51,580 bases of DNA from Pseudomonas sp. BN102 (GTDB taxonomy: Bacteria > Pseudomonadota > Gammaproteobacteria > Pseudomonadales > Pseudomonadaceae). Position numbers and translations under genes: made by a program. This document shows, piece after piece, positions 1 to 8,673 of this stretch; the first letter of the stretch is position 1, and every line of letters begins with the position of its first letter. The DNA lies in NCBI RefSeq assembly GCF_029871245.1, contig NZ_SSON01000035.1:1-51580 (forward strand), given 5' to 3'. Below the pieces are notes generated by a model that made no database searches, was not told the origin of the DNA, and saw only the letters and a list, made by a program, of their open reading frames with translations.

Positions 1-872
1 GCGAACAGGGCATCCAGTTTCTGTTCGAAGGCGTGGTAGCCGATGCGGTCGTACAACTCGGCGCGGGTCTGCATCAGGTCGATGACCTCTTTCTGGTGAC
101 CGTCGCGGCGAATGGCGGTGTACACGGCTTCGGCTGCCTTGTTGGCGGCGCGGAAGGCCGACAGCGGGTAGAGCTGGATGGCCACGCCGACCGAGGCCAG
201 CTCGTCGCGGGAGAACAGCGGGGTGGCGCCGAACTCGGTGATGTTGGCCAGGATCGGCACGTCCAGCGCCTCGACGAAGCGCTTGTAGGTCGGCAGATCG
301 TAGGCCGCCTCGGCGAAGATGGCATCGGCGCCGGCTTCGACGTACTGCAGGCAGCGCTCGATGGCAGCGTCCACACCTTCAGCCTGGATGGCGTCGGTAC
401 GCGCGATCAGGAAGAAGTTCGGGTCGGTCTTGGCATCGGCGGCGGCCCTGACGCGATCGACCATTTCCTCGGTGGAGACGATCTCCTTGCCCGGACGGTG
501 GCCGCAACGCTTGGCGCCGACCTGGTCCTCGATATGGGCGGCGGCCGCGCCGGCCTTGATCAGGTTCTTCACGGTGCGCTCGATGTTGAAGGCGCTGGGG
601 CCGAAACCGGTGTCGATATCCACCAGCAGCGGCAGGTCGCACACGTCGGTGATGCGGCGCACATCGGTGAGCACGTCGTCCAGGGTGTTGATGCCCAGGT
701 CCGGCAGGCCCAGGGAGCCAGCGGCCACGCCGCCACCGGACAGGTAGATGGCCTTGAAGCCGGCGCGCTTGGCCAGCAGGGCATGGTTGGCGTTGATCGC
801 GCCGATGACCTGCAGCGGATGTTCCTCGGCGATGGCGTCGCGGAAACGCTGGCCCGGGGTTTTCAAGTTCAT
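1..872 (-). CDS. prpB: 2-methylisocitrate lyase PrpB (3' end cut by window edge)
   Basis: Cleaves 2-methylisocitrate to pyruvate and succinate, the last step of the cytosolic methylcitrate cycle for propionyl-CoA. The visible 290 codons cover nearly the whole protein; the family is usually about 295-298 residues. The isocitrate lyase/PEP mutase signature KRCGHR is present, with the catalytic Cys near residue 123, and the metal-binding region reads VDIDTGFG near 84-91. The start ATG follows a good GAGGTGAG ribosome site and overlaps the GntR stop codon as ATGA, so the two genes are translationally coupled. The prpC and aconitase genes would be expected just beyond the left edge. A generic oxaloacetate decarboxylase of the same fold is the alternative, but the GntR neighbour and the close match favour PrpB. 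Confidence 0.93.
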   Translation of the reverse strand, partial: MNLKTPGQRFRDAIAEEHPLQVIGAINANHALLAKRAGFKAIYLSGGGVAAGSLGLPDLGINTLDDVLTDVRRITDVCDLPLLVDIDTGFGPSAFNIERTVKNLIKAGAAAAHIEDQVGAKRCGHRPGKEIVSTEEMVDRVRAAADAKTDPNFFLIARTDAIQAEGVDAAIERCLQYVEAGADAIFAEAAYDLPTYKRFVEALDVPILANITEFGATPLFSRDELASVGVAIQLYPLSAFRAANKAAEAVYTAIRRDGHQKEVIDLMQTRAELYDRIGYHAFEQKLDALF

Positions 873-1591
873 GACTCACCTCGTGTTTTGGACGGGTTGG
901 CGAGCGCTTCCTGGTAGTGGCGCTCGATATTGCGCTTGGATGCACCGATGTGACGGCGCATCAGCAACTCGGCCAGTTCGCCGTCTCGGTCGGCGATGGC
1001 GTCGAGAATCCGGTGGTGCTCGCTGAAGGCCTGGCGCGGCCGGTTCGGCACCGTGGAGAACTGCAGGCGGTACATGCGCACCAGCTGGTAGAGCTCGCCG
1101 CAGAGCATCTTGGTCAGGGTCTGGTTGCCGCTGCCCTGGATGATCCGGTAGTGGAAGTCGAAATCCCCTTCCTGCTGGTAGTAGCCGAGGCCGGCCTGAA
1201 AGGCTTCGTCGCGCTCGTGGGTATCCAGCACCCGGCGCAGCTCATCGATCTCGGCCTGGGTCATGCGCTCGGCGGCCAGGCGGCAGGCCATGCCTTCCAG
1301 CGACTCGCGAATCTCGTAGAGTTCGATCAGCTCGGCATGACTGAGGGAAACCACCCGCGCCCCTACATGAGGCACCCGCACCAGCAGGCGCTGCCCTTCC
1401 AGGCGATGGATCGCCTCGCGCAACGGGCCACGGCTGATGCCATAGGTGCGCGCCAGCTCGGGCTCGGAGATCTTGCTGCCCGGGGCGATCTCGCCCCGCA
1501 CTATGGCGGCCTGGATACGCCGGAAGACGTGTTCGGCGAGGGTTTCCGAGTCCAACTGCTCGCTGATAGGGCTTTCAGTGACTTCCAGCAT
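869..1591 (-). CDS. GntR/FadR-type regulator of the propionate (prp) operon
   Basis: A 240-residue repressor with an N-terminal winged helix (about 14-80, with an [15 protein letters not shown] recognition segment) and a C-terminal FCD all-alpha ligand domain. It is the first gene of the prp operon and shares ATGA with prpB, so it is probably autoregulated. I chose the ATG at 1591. A longer in-frame start at 1678 would lie inside a perfect palindrome and add about 30 residues without domain character. Two copies of GATTGTCGACA lie just upstream and are likely its operators. Known relatives beside prpB in Pseudomonas respond to methylcitrate-cycle intermediates; the ligand here is inferred. 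Confidence 0.9.
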   Translation of the reverse strand: MLEVTESPISEQLDSETLAEHVFRRIQAAIVRGEIAPGSKISEPELARTYGISRGPLREAIHRLEGQRLLVRVPHVGARVVSLSHAELIELYEIRESLEGMACRLAAERMTQAEIDELRRVLDTHERDEAFQAGLGYYQQEGDFDFHYRIIQGSGNQTLTKMLCGELYQLVRMYRLQFSTVPNRPRQAFSEHHRILDAIADRDGELAELLMRRHIGASKRNIERHYQEALANPSKTRGES

Positions 1592-1680
1592 GATTGTCGA
1601 CACATTTGTCTGCGGTGGCGCAAAAACTACCGCCAGCAAGGCCGCCTTGTCAAACGTCAATCCATGGATTGTCGACAATC
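1592..1680 (-). promoter_or_regulatory. Probable GntR operators upstream of the prp operon
   Basis: The 14-bp perfect palindrome GATTGTCGACAATC lies at 1667-1680, and the same 11 bases GATTGTCGACA recur at 1592-1602, directly against the GntR start codon. Identical half-sites 75 bp apart in front of a FadR-family gene are typical of an autoregulatory operator pair. The rest of the 304-bp gap up to 1895 holds the divergent promoter region, with a possible -10 TAGAAT near 1764-1769 for the rightward operon. Confidence 0.65.
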
Positions 1681-1895
1681 GGCTTATACCAAAGTATCTA
1701 AGAATGGCACCGTGCTCACACCACCCGTGCCATATGCGTCTGTCGCCGCGGAAAATCCGCGTGCTAGAATGCGCGCCGCCAGCGCCAGTCTGGGCGCCAG
1801 TGACATGCCTGCCAGACTCCCAGACCCGGCGCCGCAGCCATGAAGGCCGAGGGCCGGGCTACTGGACCGATGACCGCGTTACGCTCAAAGGACTT

Positions 1896-2432
1896 ATGAC
1901 ACTCAAGCCCTTCGCACTGTTTGCCTGCCTGCTCGCCCTCCCCGGCCTCGGCTTCGCCGCCGAGAAGACCGTCTACGGCCTCAATGAATATGCCAGGCTG
2001 AAGGACCTCGACCTGGTGGTCGCCGCCAAGCTCGACACCGGCGCCAAGACCGCCTCTCTCAGTGCCCGCGACATCAAGCGCTTCAAGAAAGATGGCGAGA
2101 CCTGGGTGCGCTTTTACCTGGCCATCGACGACGCCCACGAACACCCGATCGAACGCCCCCTGGCGCGGATCAGCAAGATCAAGCGCCGCGCCGGGGACTT
2201 CGACCCCGAAGAGGGCAAGACCTATACCGCGCGCCCGGTCATCGAACTGGATGTATGCATGGGCAAGGCCATGCGGCAGATCGAAGTGAACCTCACCGAC
2301 CGCAGCGCTTTCCAATACCCGCTTCTGATCGGTTCCGAGGCGCTCAAGCGCTTCGATGCACTGGTCGACCCGAGCCTTAAATACGCTGCCGGCCAACCCG
2401 GCTGTGCCACCGACGCAAACTCTGACGAGTAA
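1896..2432 (+). CDS. Retropepsin-like aspartic protease (RimB/RloA-like, PF05618)
   Basis: A 178-residue protein with a signal peptide (hydrophobic 5-21, cleavage near FAAEK), so it probably acts in the periplasm. The domain is often named ATP-dependent zinc protease but has a retropepsin fold; the active-site triad DTG is visible as LDTGAKTASL with Asp47. The start follows an AAAGGACTT ribosome site; longer reading of the frame upstream crosses the promoter. It is the first gene of a three-gene operon with a 7TM inactive transglutaminase (5-bp gap) and an ATP-grasp ligase. I recall work linking such operons to osmotolerance in P. syringae (rlo genes) and comparative genomics proposing a peptide-ligation role; the substrate is not known to me. 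Confidence 0.85.
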   Translation: MTLKPFALFACLLALPGLGFAAEKTVYGLNEYARLKDLDLVVAAKLDTGAKTASLSARDIKRFKKDGETWVRFYLAIDDAHEHPIERPLARISKIKRRAGDFDPEEGKTYTARPVIELDVCMGKAMRQIEVNLTDRSAFQYPLLIGSEALKRFDALVDPSLKYAAGQPGCATDANSDE

Positions 2433-2437
2433 CCCAC

Positions 2438-3964
2438 ATGCGCTCTCTTACCCTGCATCTGAAAGTCCTGATCACCCTCCTGGTGAGCCTGGGCATTCTG
2501 ATAACGGCCTACCAGATATTCATCCAGGGCATCCCGATCACCGAGGACGCGACCGACGACCTGTGGAACATCGACGCCAAGGTCGAGTTCCAGGCGAGCC
2601 CGAAGGACCCGGTCAAGGTCCAGATGTTCGTTCCGCCGCTGAACCGGGACTACGTCAGCCTCAACGAGAGTTTCATCTCGAACAACTACGGGGTGAGCAT
2701 CAACCGCGTCGACGGCAACCGCAAGGTGACCTGGTCCGCCCGTCGCGCCAGCGGCAACCAGACCCTCTACTACCGCTTGGTGCTGACCAAGCGCTACAGC
2801 GGCGAGAAGGCCAAGGACAAGGGACCGATCTTCCGCGACAGCATCCCGGTCGAAGGCCCGGAGAAGATCGCCGCCGAAGCGCTGCTGGCCCCCATCCGCC
2901 AGCACTCGGCCGACGTCGAGACCTTCATCACCGAGACCATCAAGCGGGTCAACAACATCAACGATGACAACGTGAAGCTGCTGCTGGCCGGCGATCCGGG
3001 CACGCCGAACAAGGCCAAGGTCATCGAGCTGCTGCTGTCCATCGCCCACGTGCCGATGGAACGCGTGCACACCATCCGCCTGGTCAGCGAGCAGGCGCAG
3101 AGCCCCGAGCTCTGGCTACGAAGCTTCAATGGCGAGAACTGGCTGTACTTCAACCCCGAGACCGGCGAGCAGGGCCTGCCCAGCGATCGCCTGATCTGGT
3201 GGACCGGTGACGGCAACCTGATCAATGTCGACGGCGGCAAGAAGGTCCAGGTGACCTTCAGCATGAACAACAGCGAGATGAATGCCATCCGCCTGGCCAA
3301 GTTGACCGACGAGAACACCGACGCCGACTTCCTCGAGTACTCGCTCTACGGCCTGCCGCTGCAGACCCAGCAGACCTACCAGATCATGATCATGATCCCG
3401 ATCGGCGTACTGGTGATCCTGATCCTGCGCAACCTCGGTGGCCTGCAGACCCTGGGTACCTTCACCCCTGTACTGATCGCCCTCGCCTTCCGCGAGACCC
3501 AGCTGGGCTTCGGCATCGTGCTGTTCACCATCATCACCGCGCTCGGCCTGTCGCTACGCTCCTATCTCGAGCACCTGAAGCTGCAGATGTTGCCAAGGCT
3601 CTCGGTGGTGCTGACCTTCGTGGTGGTACTGATCGCAGTCATCAGCCTGCTGAGCCACAAGCTCGGCCTGGAGCGCGGCCTGTCCGTCGCCCTGTTCCCG
3701 ATGGTGATCCTGACCATGACCATCGAACGCCTGTCGATCACCTGGGAAGAACGCGGCGGCGGCCATGCCTTCAAGGTGGCGATCGGCACACTGGTCGCGG
3801 CCACCCTGGCGCACCTGCTGATGAGCGTGCCGGAGCTGACCTACTTCATCTTCACCTTCCCGGCTGTGCTGCTGATCATGGTGGGCTTCATGCTGGCGAT
3901 GGGTCGCTACCGCGGCTACCGCCTGACCGAACTCTTCCGCTTCAAAGCCTTCCTGAAGGACTGA
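2438..3964 (+). CDS. Inactive transglutaminase-like protein fused to a 7TM domain
   Basis: A 508-residue inner-membrane protein. One N-terminal helix (about 7-29) is followed by a large soluble segment (about 30-310) that matches the inactive transglutaminase-like domain, then seven hydrophobic helices (about 313-495) with charged loops such as TIERLSITWEERGGG. The architecture corresponds to the Pfam pair Transglut_i_TM and 7TM_transglut. The soluble part should face the periplasm, where the upstream protease is exported, while the downstream ATP-grasp enzyme is cytosolic, so this protein probably links the two sides. Gaps to both neighbours are under 6 bp. The Cys-His-Asp triad of active transglutaminases is not evident, consistent with a binding rather than catalytic role. 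Confidence 0.85.
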   Translation: MRSLTLHLKVLITLLVSLGILITAYQIFIQGIPITEDATDDLWNIDAKVEFQASPKDPVKVQMFVPPLNRDYVSLNESFISNNYGVSINRVDGNRKVTWSARRASGNQTLYYRLVLTKRYSGEKAKDKGPIFRDSIPVEGPEKIAAEALLAPIRQHSADVETFITETIKRVNNINDDNVKLLLAGDPGTPNKAKVIELLLSIAHVPMERVHTIRLVSEQAQSPELWLRSFNGENWLYFNPETGEQGLPSDRLIWWTGDGNLINVDGGKKVQVTFSMNNSEMNAIRLAKLTDENTDADFLEYSLYGLPLQTQQTYQIMIMIPIGVLVILILRNLGGLQTLGTFTPVLIALAFRETQLGFGIVLFTIITALGLSLRSYLEHLKLQMLPRLSVVLTFVVVLIAVISLLSHKLGLERGLSVALFPMVILTMTIERLSITWEERGGGHAFKVAIGTLVAATLAHLLMSVPELTYFIFTFPAVLLIMVGFMLAMGRYRGYRLTELFRFKAFLKD

Positions 3965-3967
3965 GCC

Positions 3968-4954
3968 ATGTTCGGCCTGCTCAAAACGTGGAAAGCCCTC
4001 GAAGCCAAAGGCATCATGGGCATCAACCGGCGAAACGCGGACTACGTGCTGAAGTACAACAAACGGCACCTGTACCCGATCGTCGACGACAAAATCATCA
4101 CCAAGCAGCGCGCCATCGAGGCGGGGATCCACGTACCCGAGATGTACGGGGTCATCTCCACCGAGAAGGAAATCGAGAAGCTCAACGAGATCATCGGCGA
4201 GCGCAACGACTTCGTGATCAAGCCGGCGCAAGGCGCCGGCGGCGACGGCATCCTGGTGATCGCCGACCGCTTCGAAGGCCGCTACAAGACGGTATCGGGC
4301 AAGATCATCAGCCACGAGGAAATCGAGCATCAGATTTCTTCCATCCTCACCGGCCTCTACTCCCTCGGCGGGCACCGTGACCGCGCGCTGATCGAGTACC
4401 GCGTGACCCCGGACCAGATCTTCAAGAGCATCAGCTACGAAGGCGTACCGGACATCCGCATCATCGTGCTGATGGGCTACCCGGTGATGGCCATGCTGCG
4501 CCTGCCGACCCGGCAGTCCAACGGCAAGGCCAACCTCCACCAGGGTGCCATCGGCGTGGGCGTGGACCTGGCCACCGGCGTCACCCTGCGCGGCACCTGG
4601 CTGAACAACAAGATCGCCAAGCACCCGGACACCACCAACGCGGTGGACGGCGTGCAACTGCCGAACTGGGACGGCTTCATGAAGCTGGCCGCCGGTTGCT
4701 ACGAGCTGTGCGGCCTGGGCTACATTGGTGTCGACATGGTGCTGGACCAGGAAAAGGGCCCCTTGATCCTCGAACTCAACGCCCGCCCTGGCCTGAACAT
4801 CCAGATCGCCAACGACTGCGGCCTGACCCATCGTGCCCACGCCGTCGAGGCTCGCCTCGAAGAGCTGAAAGCCAAGGGTATCCAGGAAACCCCGGAAGAA
4901 CGCGTGCGGGTATCCCAGGAACTCTACGGCCATGTAAGGCCGGCGGAGATCTGA
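3968..4954 (+). CDS. ATP-grasp alpha-L-glutamate ligase-like protein
   Basis: A 328-residue cytosolic ATP-grasp enzyme of the glutamate-ligase-like (RimK-related, ATPgrasp_ST) type. Visible features are the ATP-binding lysine and glycine loop in FVIKPAQGAGGDGILV (about 75-90) and the metal-binding acidic/asparagine motif LILELNARPGLNIQ near 265-280. Such enzymes form amide or peptide bonds with an acyl-phosphate intermediate. It closes the protease/7TM operon, starting 3 bp after the preceding stop, and is followed by a strong terminator. The acceptor and donor are unknown; context suggests modification of an envelope peptide or protein. Confidence 0.85.
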   Translation: MFGLLKTWKALEAKGIMGINRRNADYVLKYNKRHLYPIVDDKIITKQRAIEAGIHVPEMYGVISTEKEIEKLNEIIGERNDFVIKPAQGAGGDGILVIADRFEGRYKTVSGKIISHEEIEHQISSILTGLYSLGGHRDRALIEYRVTPDQIFKSISYEGVPDIRIIVLMGYPVMAMLRLPTRQSNGKANLHQGAIGVGVDLATGVTLRGTWLNNKIAKHPDTTNAVDGVQLPNWDGFMKLAAGCYELCGLGYIGVDMVLDQEKGPLILELNARPGLNIQIANDCGLTHRAHAVEARLEELKAKGIQETPEERVRVSQELYGHVRPAEI

Positions 4955-4965
4955 CGATCTGCTGC

Positions 4966-5000
4966 ATGAAAAAGCCCGGCCAAGTGCCGGGCTTTTTCAT
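4966..5000 (+). terminator. Rho-independent terminator of the protease/7TM/ATP-grasp operon
   Basis: A perfect 15-bp inverted repeat (4966-4980 and 4986-5000) around a CAAGT loop; the right arm contains GCCGGGCTTTTTC. It begins 11 bp after the ATP-grasp stop codon. Confidence 0.9.
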
Positions 5001-5042
5001 GGAGCGGGCCACCACAGCCCAATCTGCGAAGCTCAAGGCCCC

Positions 5043-5106
5043 GTAGGGTGCGCCGTGCGCACCGGCAATCCGGTGCCGGGGTTTCGGTGCGCGCAGTGCA
5101 CCCTAC
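5043..5106. repeat. Dispersed imperfect inverted repeat (GTAGGGTGCGC family), copy 1
   Basis: Starts GTAGGGTGCGCCGTGCGCAC and ends in its imperfect reverse complement GTGCACCCTAC. A second copy of the same layout lies at 19419-19482, also between genes. It is a REP-like intergenic element common in form to pseudomonads. Confidence 0.75.
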
Positions 5107-5186
5107 TCGATTCAGTCCTGAATCCCGGTTTCCTGACAAGAGCCGGGCCCCACAACGGCAATACGGCCGCTCGGCATCTGGCAACG

Positions 5187-5209
5187 AAAAAGGGGCCTTG
5201 CGGCCCCTT
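5187..5209 (-). terminator. Terminator downstream of speE
   Basis: Stem AAGGGGCC / GGCCCCTT (5190-5197 and 5202-5209) with a TTGC loop; the adjacent A run gives a T run on the minus strand. It lies 19 bp past the speE stop codon. Confidence 0.85.
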
Positions 5210-5228
5210 CTTCTACCCATCCCGCAAC

Positions 5229-6089
5229 TCAGTCGTTGCTCGGCTTGTTCACCGCATGCAGCACGTACTCCGGCAGAGCGAAGGCGCCGACGTGGATTTC
5301 CGGGTTGTAGTAGCGGGTCACGATGCTGCTGCCGGCGTAGCGCTGGCGCAGGGTTTCCACCGGCAACTTGCGCAGCTCGGGGTCAGTGGAACCCCAGGCG
5401 AAGGCCATGGCGCCGCCGATGTAGGTGGGCACCGCCGCCTGGTAGAAATGCCAGTCGGCGAACAGACTGTCCATGCGGCTGGCGGTGGTTTGCACCTCGT
5501 CCAGTTGCATGAAGGGCGTGCCGTTCTGGGTCACCAGCACGCCGCCATCGTTCAGGCAGCGGCGGCAGGCCTGGTAGAAGTTCTCGGAGAACAACACCTC
5601 ACCCGGACCTATGGGGTCGGTGGAGTCGGAGATGATGACGTCGAACTTCTCCTCGGTGGTGGCGACGAAACGCATGCCGTCGTCGATCACCAGGTTCAGG
5701 CGCGGGTCTTCATAGGCGCCCTTGGAGTGGTTGGGCAGGAACTCCTTGCACATTTCGACCACTGTGCCGTCGATCTCGACCATGGTGATGCGCTCGATAT
5801 CGCGGTGCTTGCGCACCTCGCGCAGCATGCCGCCATCGCCGCCGCCGATGATCAGTACGCTCTTCACCGCGCCATGGGCCAGGATTGGCACGTGGGTGAG
5901 CATCTCGTGATAGATGAACTCGTCTGCCTCGGTGGTCTGGATCACGCCGTCCAGGGCCATGACGCGACCCATGCGCGAGTTCTCGAAGATCACCAGGTGC
6001 TGGTGCTCGGTGCGCACCTCGTGCAGCAGCCGGTCCATGCGAAAGCGCTGGCCGTAACCGTCGTAAAGGGTTTCCTGATAGTCGCTCAT
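5229..6089 (-). CDS. speE: Spermidine synthase SpeE
   Basis: Transfers an aminopropyl group from decarboxylated S-adenosylmethionine to putrescine, giving spermidine and 5'-methylthioadenosine. The 286-residue length is normal. The nucleotide-binding motif [12 protein letters not shown] (about 77-88) and the catalytic-loop motif [14 protein letters not shown] are intact. It is monocistronic in this window, with its own terminator, and speD is not in view. The MTA it produces is the starting material for the methionine salvage genes mtnC, mtnD and mtnB located about 3 kb downstream on the same strand, a functional link worth noting. Confidence 0.96.
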   Translation of the reverse strand: MSDYQETLYDGYGQRFRMDRLLHEVRTEHQHLVIFENSRMGRVMALDGVIQTTEADEFIYHEMLTHVPILAHGAVKSVLIIGGGDGGMLREVRKHRDIERITMVEIDGTVVEMCKEFLPNHSKGAYEDPRLNLVIDDGMRFVATTEEKFDVIISDSTDPIGPGEVLFSENFYQACRRCLNDGGVLVTQNGTPFMQLDEVQTTASRMDSLFADWHFYQAAVPTYIGGAMAFAWGSTDPELRKLPVETLRQRYAGSSIVTRYYNPEIHVGAFALPEYVLHAVNKPSND

Positions 6090-6261
6090 GGGTTGTCTCC
6101 CGTGATGGCTGTAGTGGCGGACGGTGCCTGTCCTGAAAAAGGCCGCCCCAAGAAAAGGCGCGCATTCTACGATGGCCTGGATGTCAGGTCGAACCGCAGT
6201 GGAGGAATTTGAAAGTCAGTTTTGCAGAGACGAGGCGGCGCCATGAGAATATCGTCGCACC

Positions 6262-7170
6262 ATGACAAAACCGCTTCCTGTTCCTTATCCTCGCGAGCCT
6301 ACCGAGCCCATGCGCCTTGATTATTTCGAGCCCTGGAGCTGGCAGCAGTTCCAGCAACATTTCGCCCTGCGGCGCCTGCCCGGCGTCGAACAGCTGACGG
6401 CAGACAGCTATTGCCGCAGTTTCCGCCTGGGCGGTCGCAGCGGCTGGTTCCGCCTGCGGCCGCTGCCTGGCGCGCTGGAGCTGGAGCTCAGTCCCTCGAC
6501 CCGGGATCTTGCGCCACTGCTGGAGCCACGCATCCGGCAGATGTTCGACCTCGATAGCGACCCCGCCGCTATCGCCCGGCACCTGGGCCGCGACCCGCTG
6601 CTGCAGGGGTTGCTGGCCCGTTATCCGGGCCTGCGCCTGCCGGTCGCCTTCGACCCCTTCGAGCAGGGCGCGCGCACCATCATCGGCCAGCAGGTCACGG
6701 TGAAGGCCGCAGTGACCATCGCTGGACGCCTGGTGGAACGCCTCGGAGATGCCCTGGAAGACGCAGAAGTCGATGGCCCGCAGCGGCTCTTCCCCACCCC
6801 GCAGGCCATAGCTGAAGACTCGCTGCCCGGCATCGGCATGCCGGGCAAACGTGTCGACACCCTGCGCCGCTTCGCCCAGGCGGTGGCCGATGGCAGCCTG
6901 GAACTGAGCCTGGCCGCTGGCGTCGAAACCCTGGTCGAACGCCTCTGCGCCCTGCCTGGCATCGGCCGCTGGACCGCCGAATACATCGCACTGCGCGCCT
7001 TCGGCCAACCGGATGCCTTCCCCACCGCCGACCTGGGTCTGCTCAAATCGCCGCTCTGGGGCCCGGGGGGCATCAGTGCAAGGGACCTGGCCAGCCGTGC
7101 CGAGCAGTGGCGCCCCTGGCGCGCCTACGCCGCCGTCTATCTCTGGCAGAGCTACGCGAAGGAGAACTAG
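6262..7170 (+). CDS. alkA: DNA-3-methyladenine glycosylase II, AlkA-type
   Basis: Excises alkylated purines from DNA. The N-terminal AlkA_N domain is followed by a helix-hairpin-helix module ([11 protein letters not shown], about 231-241) and the catalytic Asp of the HhH-GPD family near residue 257 ([10 protein letters not shown]). The stretch [15 protein letters not shown] is also typical. There is no fused Ada domain. The start is uncertain: 6262 gives 302 residues, while the in-frame ATG at 6310 (MRLDYFEP) gives 286 and better resembles the usual AlkA start; neither has a strong ribosome site. It is followed after 2 bp by ogt, so two alkylation-repair genes are co-transcribed. Confidence 0.9.
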   Translation: MTKPLPVPYPREPTEPMRLDYFEPWSWQQFQQHFALRRLPGVEQLTADSYCRSFRLGGRSGWFRLRPLPGALELELSPSTRDLAPLLEPRIRQMFDLDSDPAAIARHLGRDPLLQGLLARYPGLRLPVAFDPFEQGARTIIGQQVTVKAAVTIAGRLVERLGDALEDAEVDGPQRLFPTPQAIAEDSLPGIGMPGKRVDTLRRFAQAVADGSLELSLAAGVETLVERLCALPGIGRWTAEYIALRAFGQPDAFPTADLGLLKSPLWGPGGISARDLASRAEQWRPWRAYAAVYLWQSYAKEN

Positions 7171-7172
7171 CC

Positions 7173-7673
7173 ATGTATTTCCGCTACCACGACAGCCCCA
7201 TCGGCCCGCTGCTGCTGGCTGGTGACGACAGCGGCCTGCAACTGCTGCACATGGATGCCGCACAGCCCTGGGAACTGGCCGCCGACTGGCAACCGGCGCA
7301 CCAGCAACTGGACGAAGCCTGCCGCCAGCTGGACCTCTACTTCCAGGGCCGTCTGAAACGCTTCGAGCTGCGCCTGGCGCCCCGTGGCACCGTCTTCCAG
7401 CAGCAGGTCTGGCAGGCCCTGCAGGGCATCCCCTACGGTCAGACCACCAGCTACAGCGAGCTGGCCGAACGCATCGGCAAGCCGAAGTCGGTGCGTGCCG
7501 TCGGCACGGCCAACGGCGCGAACCCGATCGCAATCGTCATCCCCTGTCACCGGGTGATCGGCCGCGACGGCAGCCTTACCGGCTATGCCGGGGGCCTTTC
7601 GCGCAAGGCGCTGCTGCTCAAGCTGGAGGGGGTGCGGTTGCAGCCGGAGCAAGACCAGCTGCTGCTTATCTGA
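7173..7673 (+). CDS. ogt: Methylated-DNA-[protein]-cysteine S-methyltransferase
   Basis: Removes O6-methyl from guanine by a suicide transfer to its own cysteine. The 166-residue protein has the active-site motif IPCHRV with Cys125 and the downstream [12 protein letters not shown] segment. The start at 7173 has a good GAAGGAG ribosome site and lies 2 bp after the alkA stop; the same frame stays open upstream inside alkA but that part is not coding. Ogt and the Ada C-terminal domain are hard to separate by sequence alone; the absence of an Ada N-terminal domain makes Ogt the safer call. Confidence 0.93.
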   Translation: MYFRYHDSPIGPLLLAGDDSGLQLLHMDAAQPWELAADWQPAHQQLDEACRQLDLYFQGRLKRFELRLAPRGTVFQQQVWQALQGIPYGQTTSYSELAERIGKPKSVRAVGTANGANPIAIVIPCHRVIGRDGSLTGYAGGLSRKALLLKLEGVRLQPEQDQLLLI

Positions 7674-7681
7674 GCCAGTTC

Positions 7682-7935
7682 AGAGCTTGTTCACGTTCCC
7701 GCGAGCTAGAGAAGAACAAGGCGCAACGACCAACGGGAGTAACAGCCGCAGGCTGGCCCGAAGGGGAGCGCCAGCGAATCAAATGGCTGAGGACGCGGAG
7801 TTTACGAGTTGTAAATGAGCAGTGCTCACTTTGTTCGCCCTCCGGGCCGCTATGAAGCGCGTTAGCCGCAAGCGGCTTTCCGAAGCCATTTTCAACGCAG
7901 CTATTCCGACGCGCAGCTGATCGTGGGCAAGCTCT
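7682..7935. mobile_element. MITE-like element with imperfect terminal inverted repeats
   Basis: The 254-bp intergenic segment starts AGAGCTTGTTCACG and ends with the reverse complement of AGAGCTTGCCCACG (12 of 14 match). TCA flanks both ends of the inner 13-bp repeats (7680-7682 and 7935-7937) and could be a short target duplication. The interior has no convincing gene, is lower in GC than its neighbours, and contains GTTAGCCGCAAGCGGCTTTC, a hairpin-forming stretch. I recall similar non-coding sequences in other pseudomonad genomes. The right end touches the stop codon of the phosphatase gene. Confidence 0.6.
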
Positions 7936-8492
7936 CAGGGTTGGCGGATGCGCGCCAGCACCTTGGCCGGCTCCCCTAGCGGCAGGGCGATGATCAGCCC
8001 CTCCCCATTCCTCGGCGACACGCCGGTCAGCGCCTTGATGTTCACCTGGTGGCTGACCATGATCACCGGCCGGTCCTTGGGCACTTTCTCTATGGCCTTG
8101 CGCATCTCGACCATCTGCGCCTCCTGGCTGTCAGGGTCGCTGAAGAAGGAGTCCAGCGCCGGCAGCGTCTCCACGGCCCCCAGCCCCATCTCCAGAGCGG
8201 TGTCCTGGGCACGGCACCAGCTGCTGGTATAGAGGCGCGGCTGCTCCACCTTGCGCCGCACCAGCAGCTTGCCCCAGCGTCGCGCTTCCTGCCGACCCCT
8301 GTCGCTGAGATTGCGCTGGGTGCTGCAATCCCCCAGGCGAAAGCCTTCCGGGTCACCCGTACCCGGCGCGGTGGTGTGGCGCAGCAGAAGAAACGCCTTG
8401 CCCTCGCGCAGGGCCTGCCAGGCGGATTTCTGGTCGGCGGCCGCCGGCAATGCCAGCAACACGGCCAGCAGCAAAACGATAAGCCGGGTCAT
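7935..8492 (-). CDS. Periplasmic histidine phosphatase family protein
   Basis: A 185-residue protein with a clear signal peptide (MTRLIVLLLAVLLALPAAA). After it comes a phosphoglycerate-mutase-like core: the catalytic histidine in LLLRHTTAPG near residue 39, LSDRGRQEARRWG, and the second histidine in IMVSHQVNI near 150. The family removes phosphate from diverse substrates; export suggests a periplasmic one. It stands alone, separated from mtnC by about 180 bp. The substrate cannot be deduced. Confidence 0.85.
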   Translation of the reverse strand: MTRLIVLLLAVLLALPAAADQKSAWQALREGKAFLLLRHTTAPGTGDPEGFRLGDCSTQRNLSDRGRQEARRWGKLLVRRKVEQPRLYTSSWCRAQDTALEMGLGAVETLPALDSFFSDPDSQEAQMVEMRKAIEKVPKDRPVIMVSHQVNIKALTGVSPRNGEGLIIALPLGEPAKVLARIRQP

Positions 8493-8673
8493 GGTCGGGT
8501 CGCGATCGTCAACGCCGAGCCTGAGGTTGCCCTGTACAGGTCCGGATCAGACCGGGCCGCAACGACGCAGAGGCAGGAACCCATGGGGACGCTCCCAAGT
8601 GGATGCAGTCACCCCAAGGATAGATCGGCTGACAGAAGCCATCCTCACGCTCCGTCAGACGATTCTTGTGGCG

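Noticed and set aside
33-917. Long rightward open frame of 294 codons at the left edge
   Set aside because: It is the antisense of prpB and has no domain; prpB on the minus strand has full catalytic motifs.
3554-4933. 459-codon minus-strand open frame opposite the 7TM and ATP-grasp genes
   Set aside because: Composition is His/Asp/Gln-rich shadow coding typical of the antisense of high-GC genes; no motif or ribosome site.
7674-7934. Possible structured RNA in the AT-richer gap after ogt
   Set aside because: Terminal inverted repeats and flanking TCA point to a mobile non-coding element rather than an RNA gene; no promoter or terminator pair is evident.
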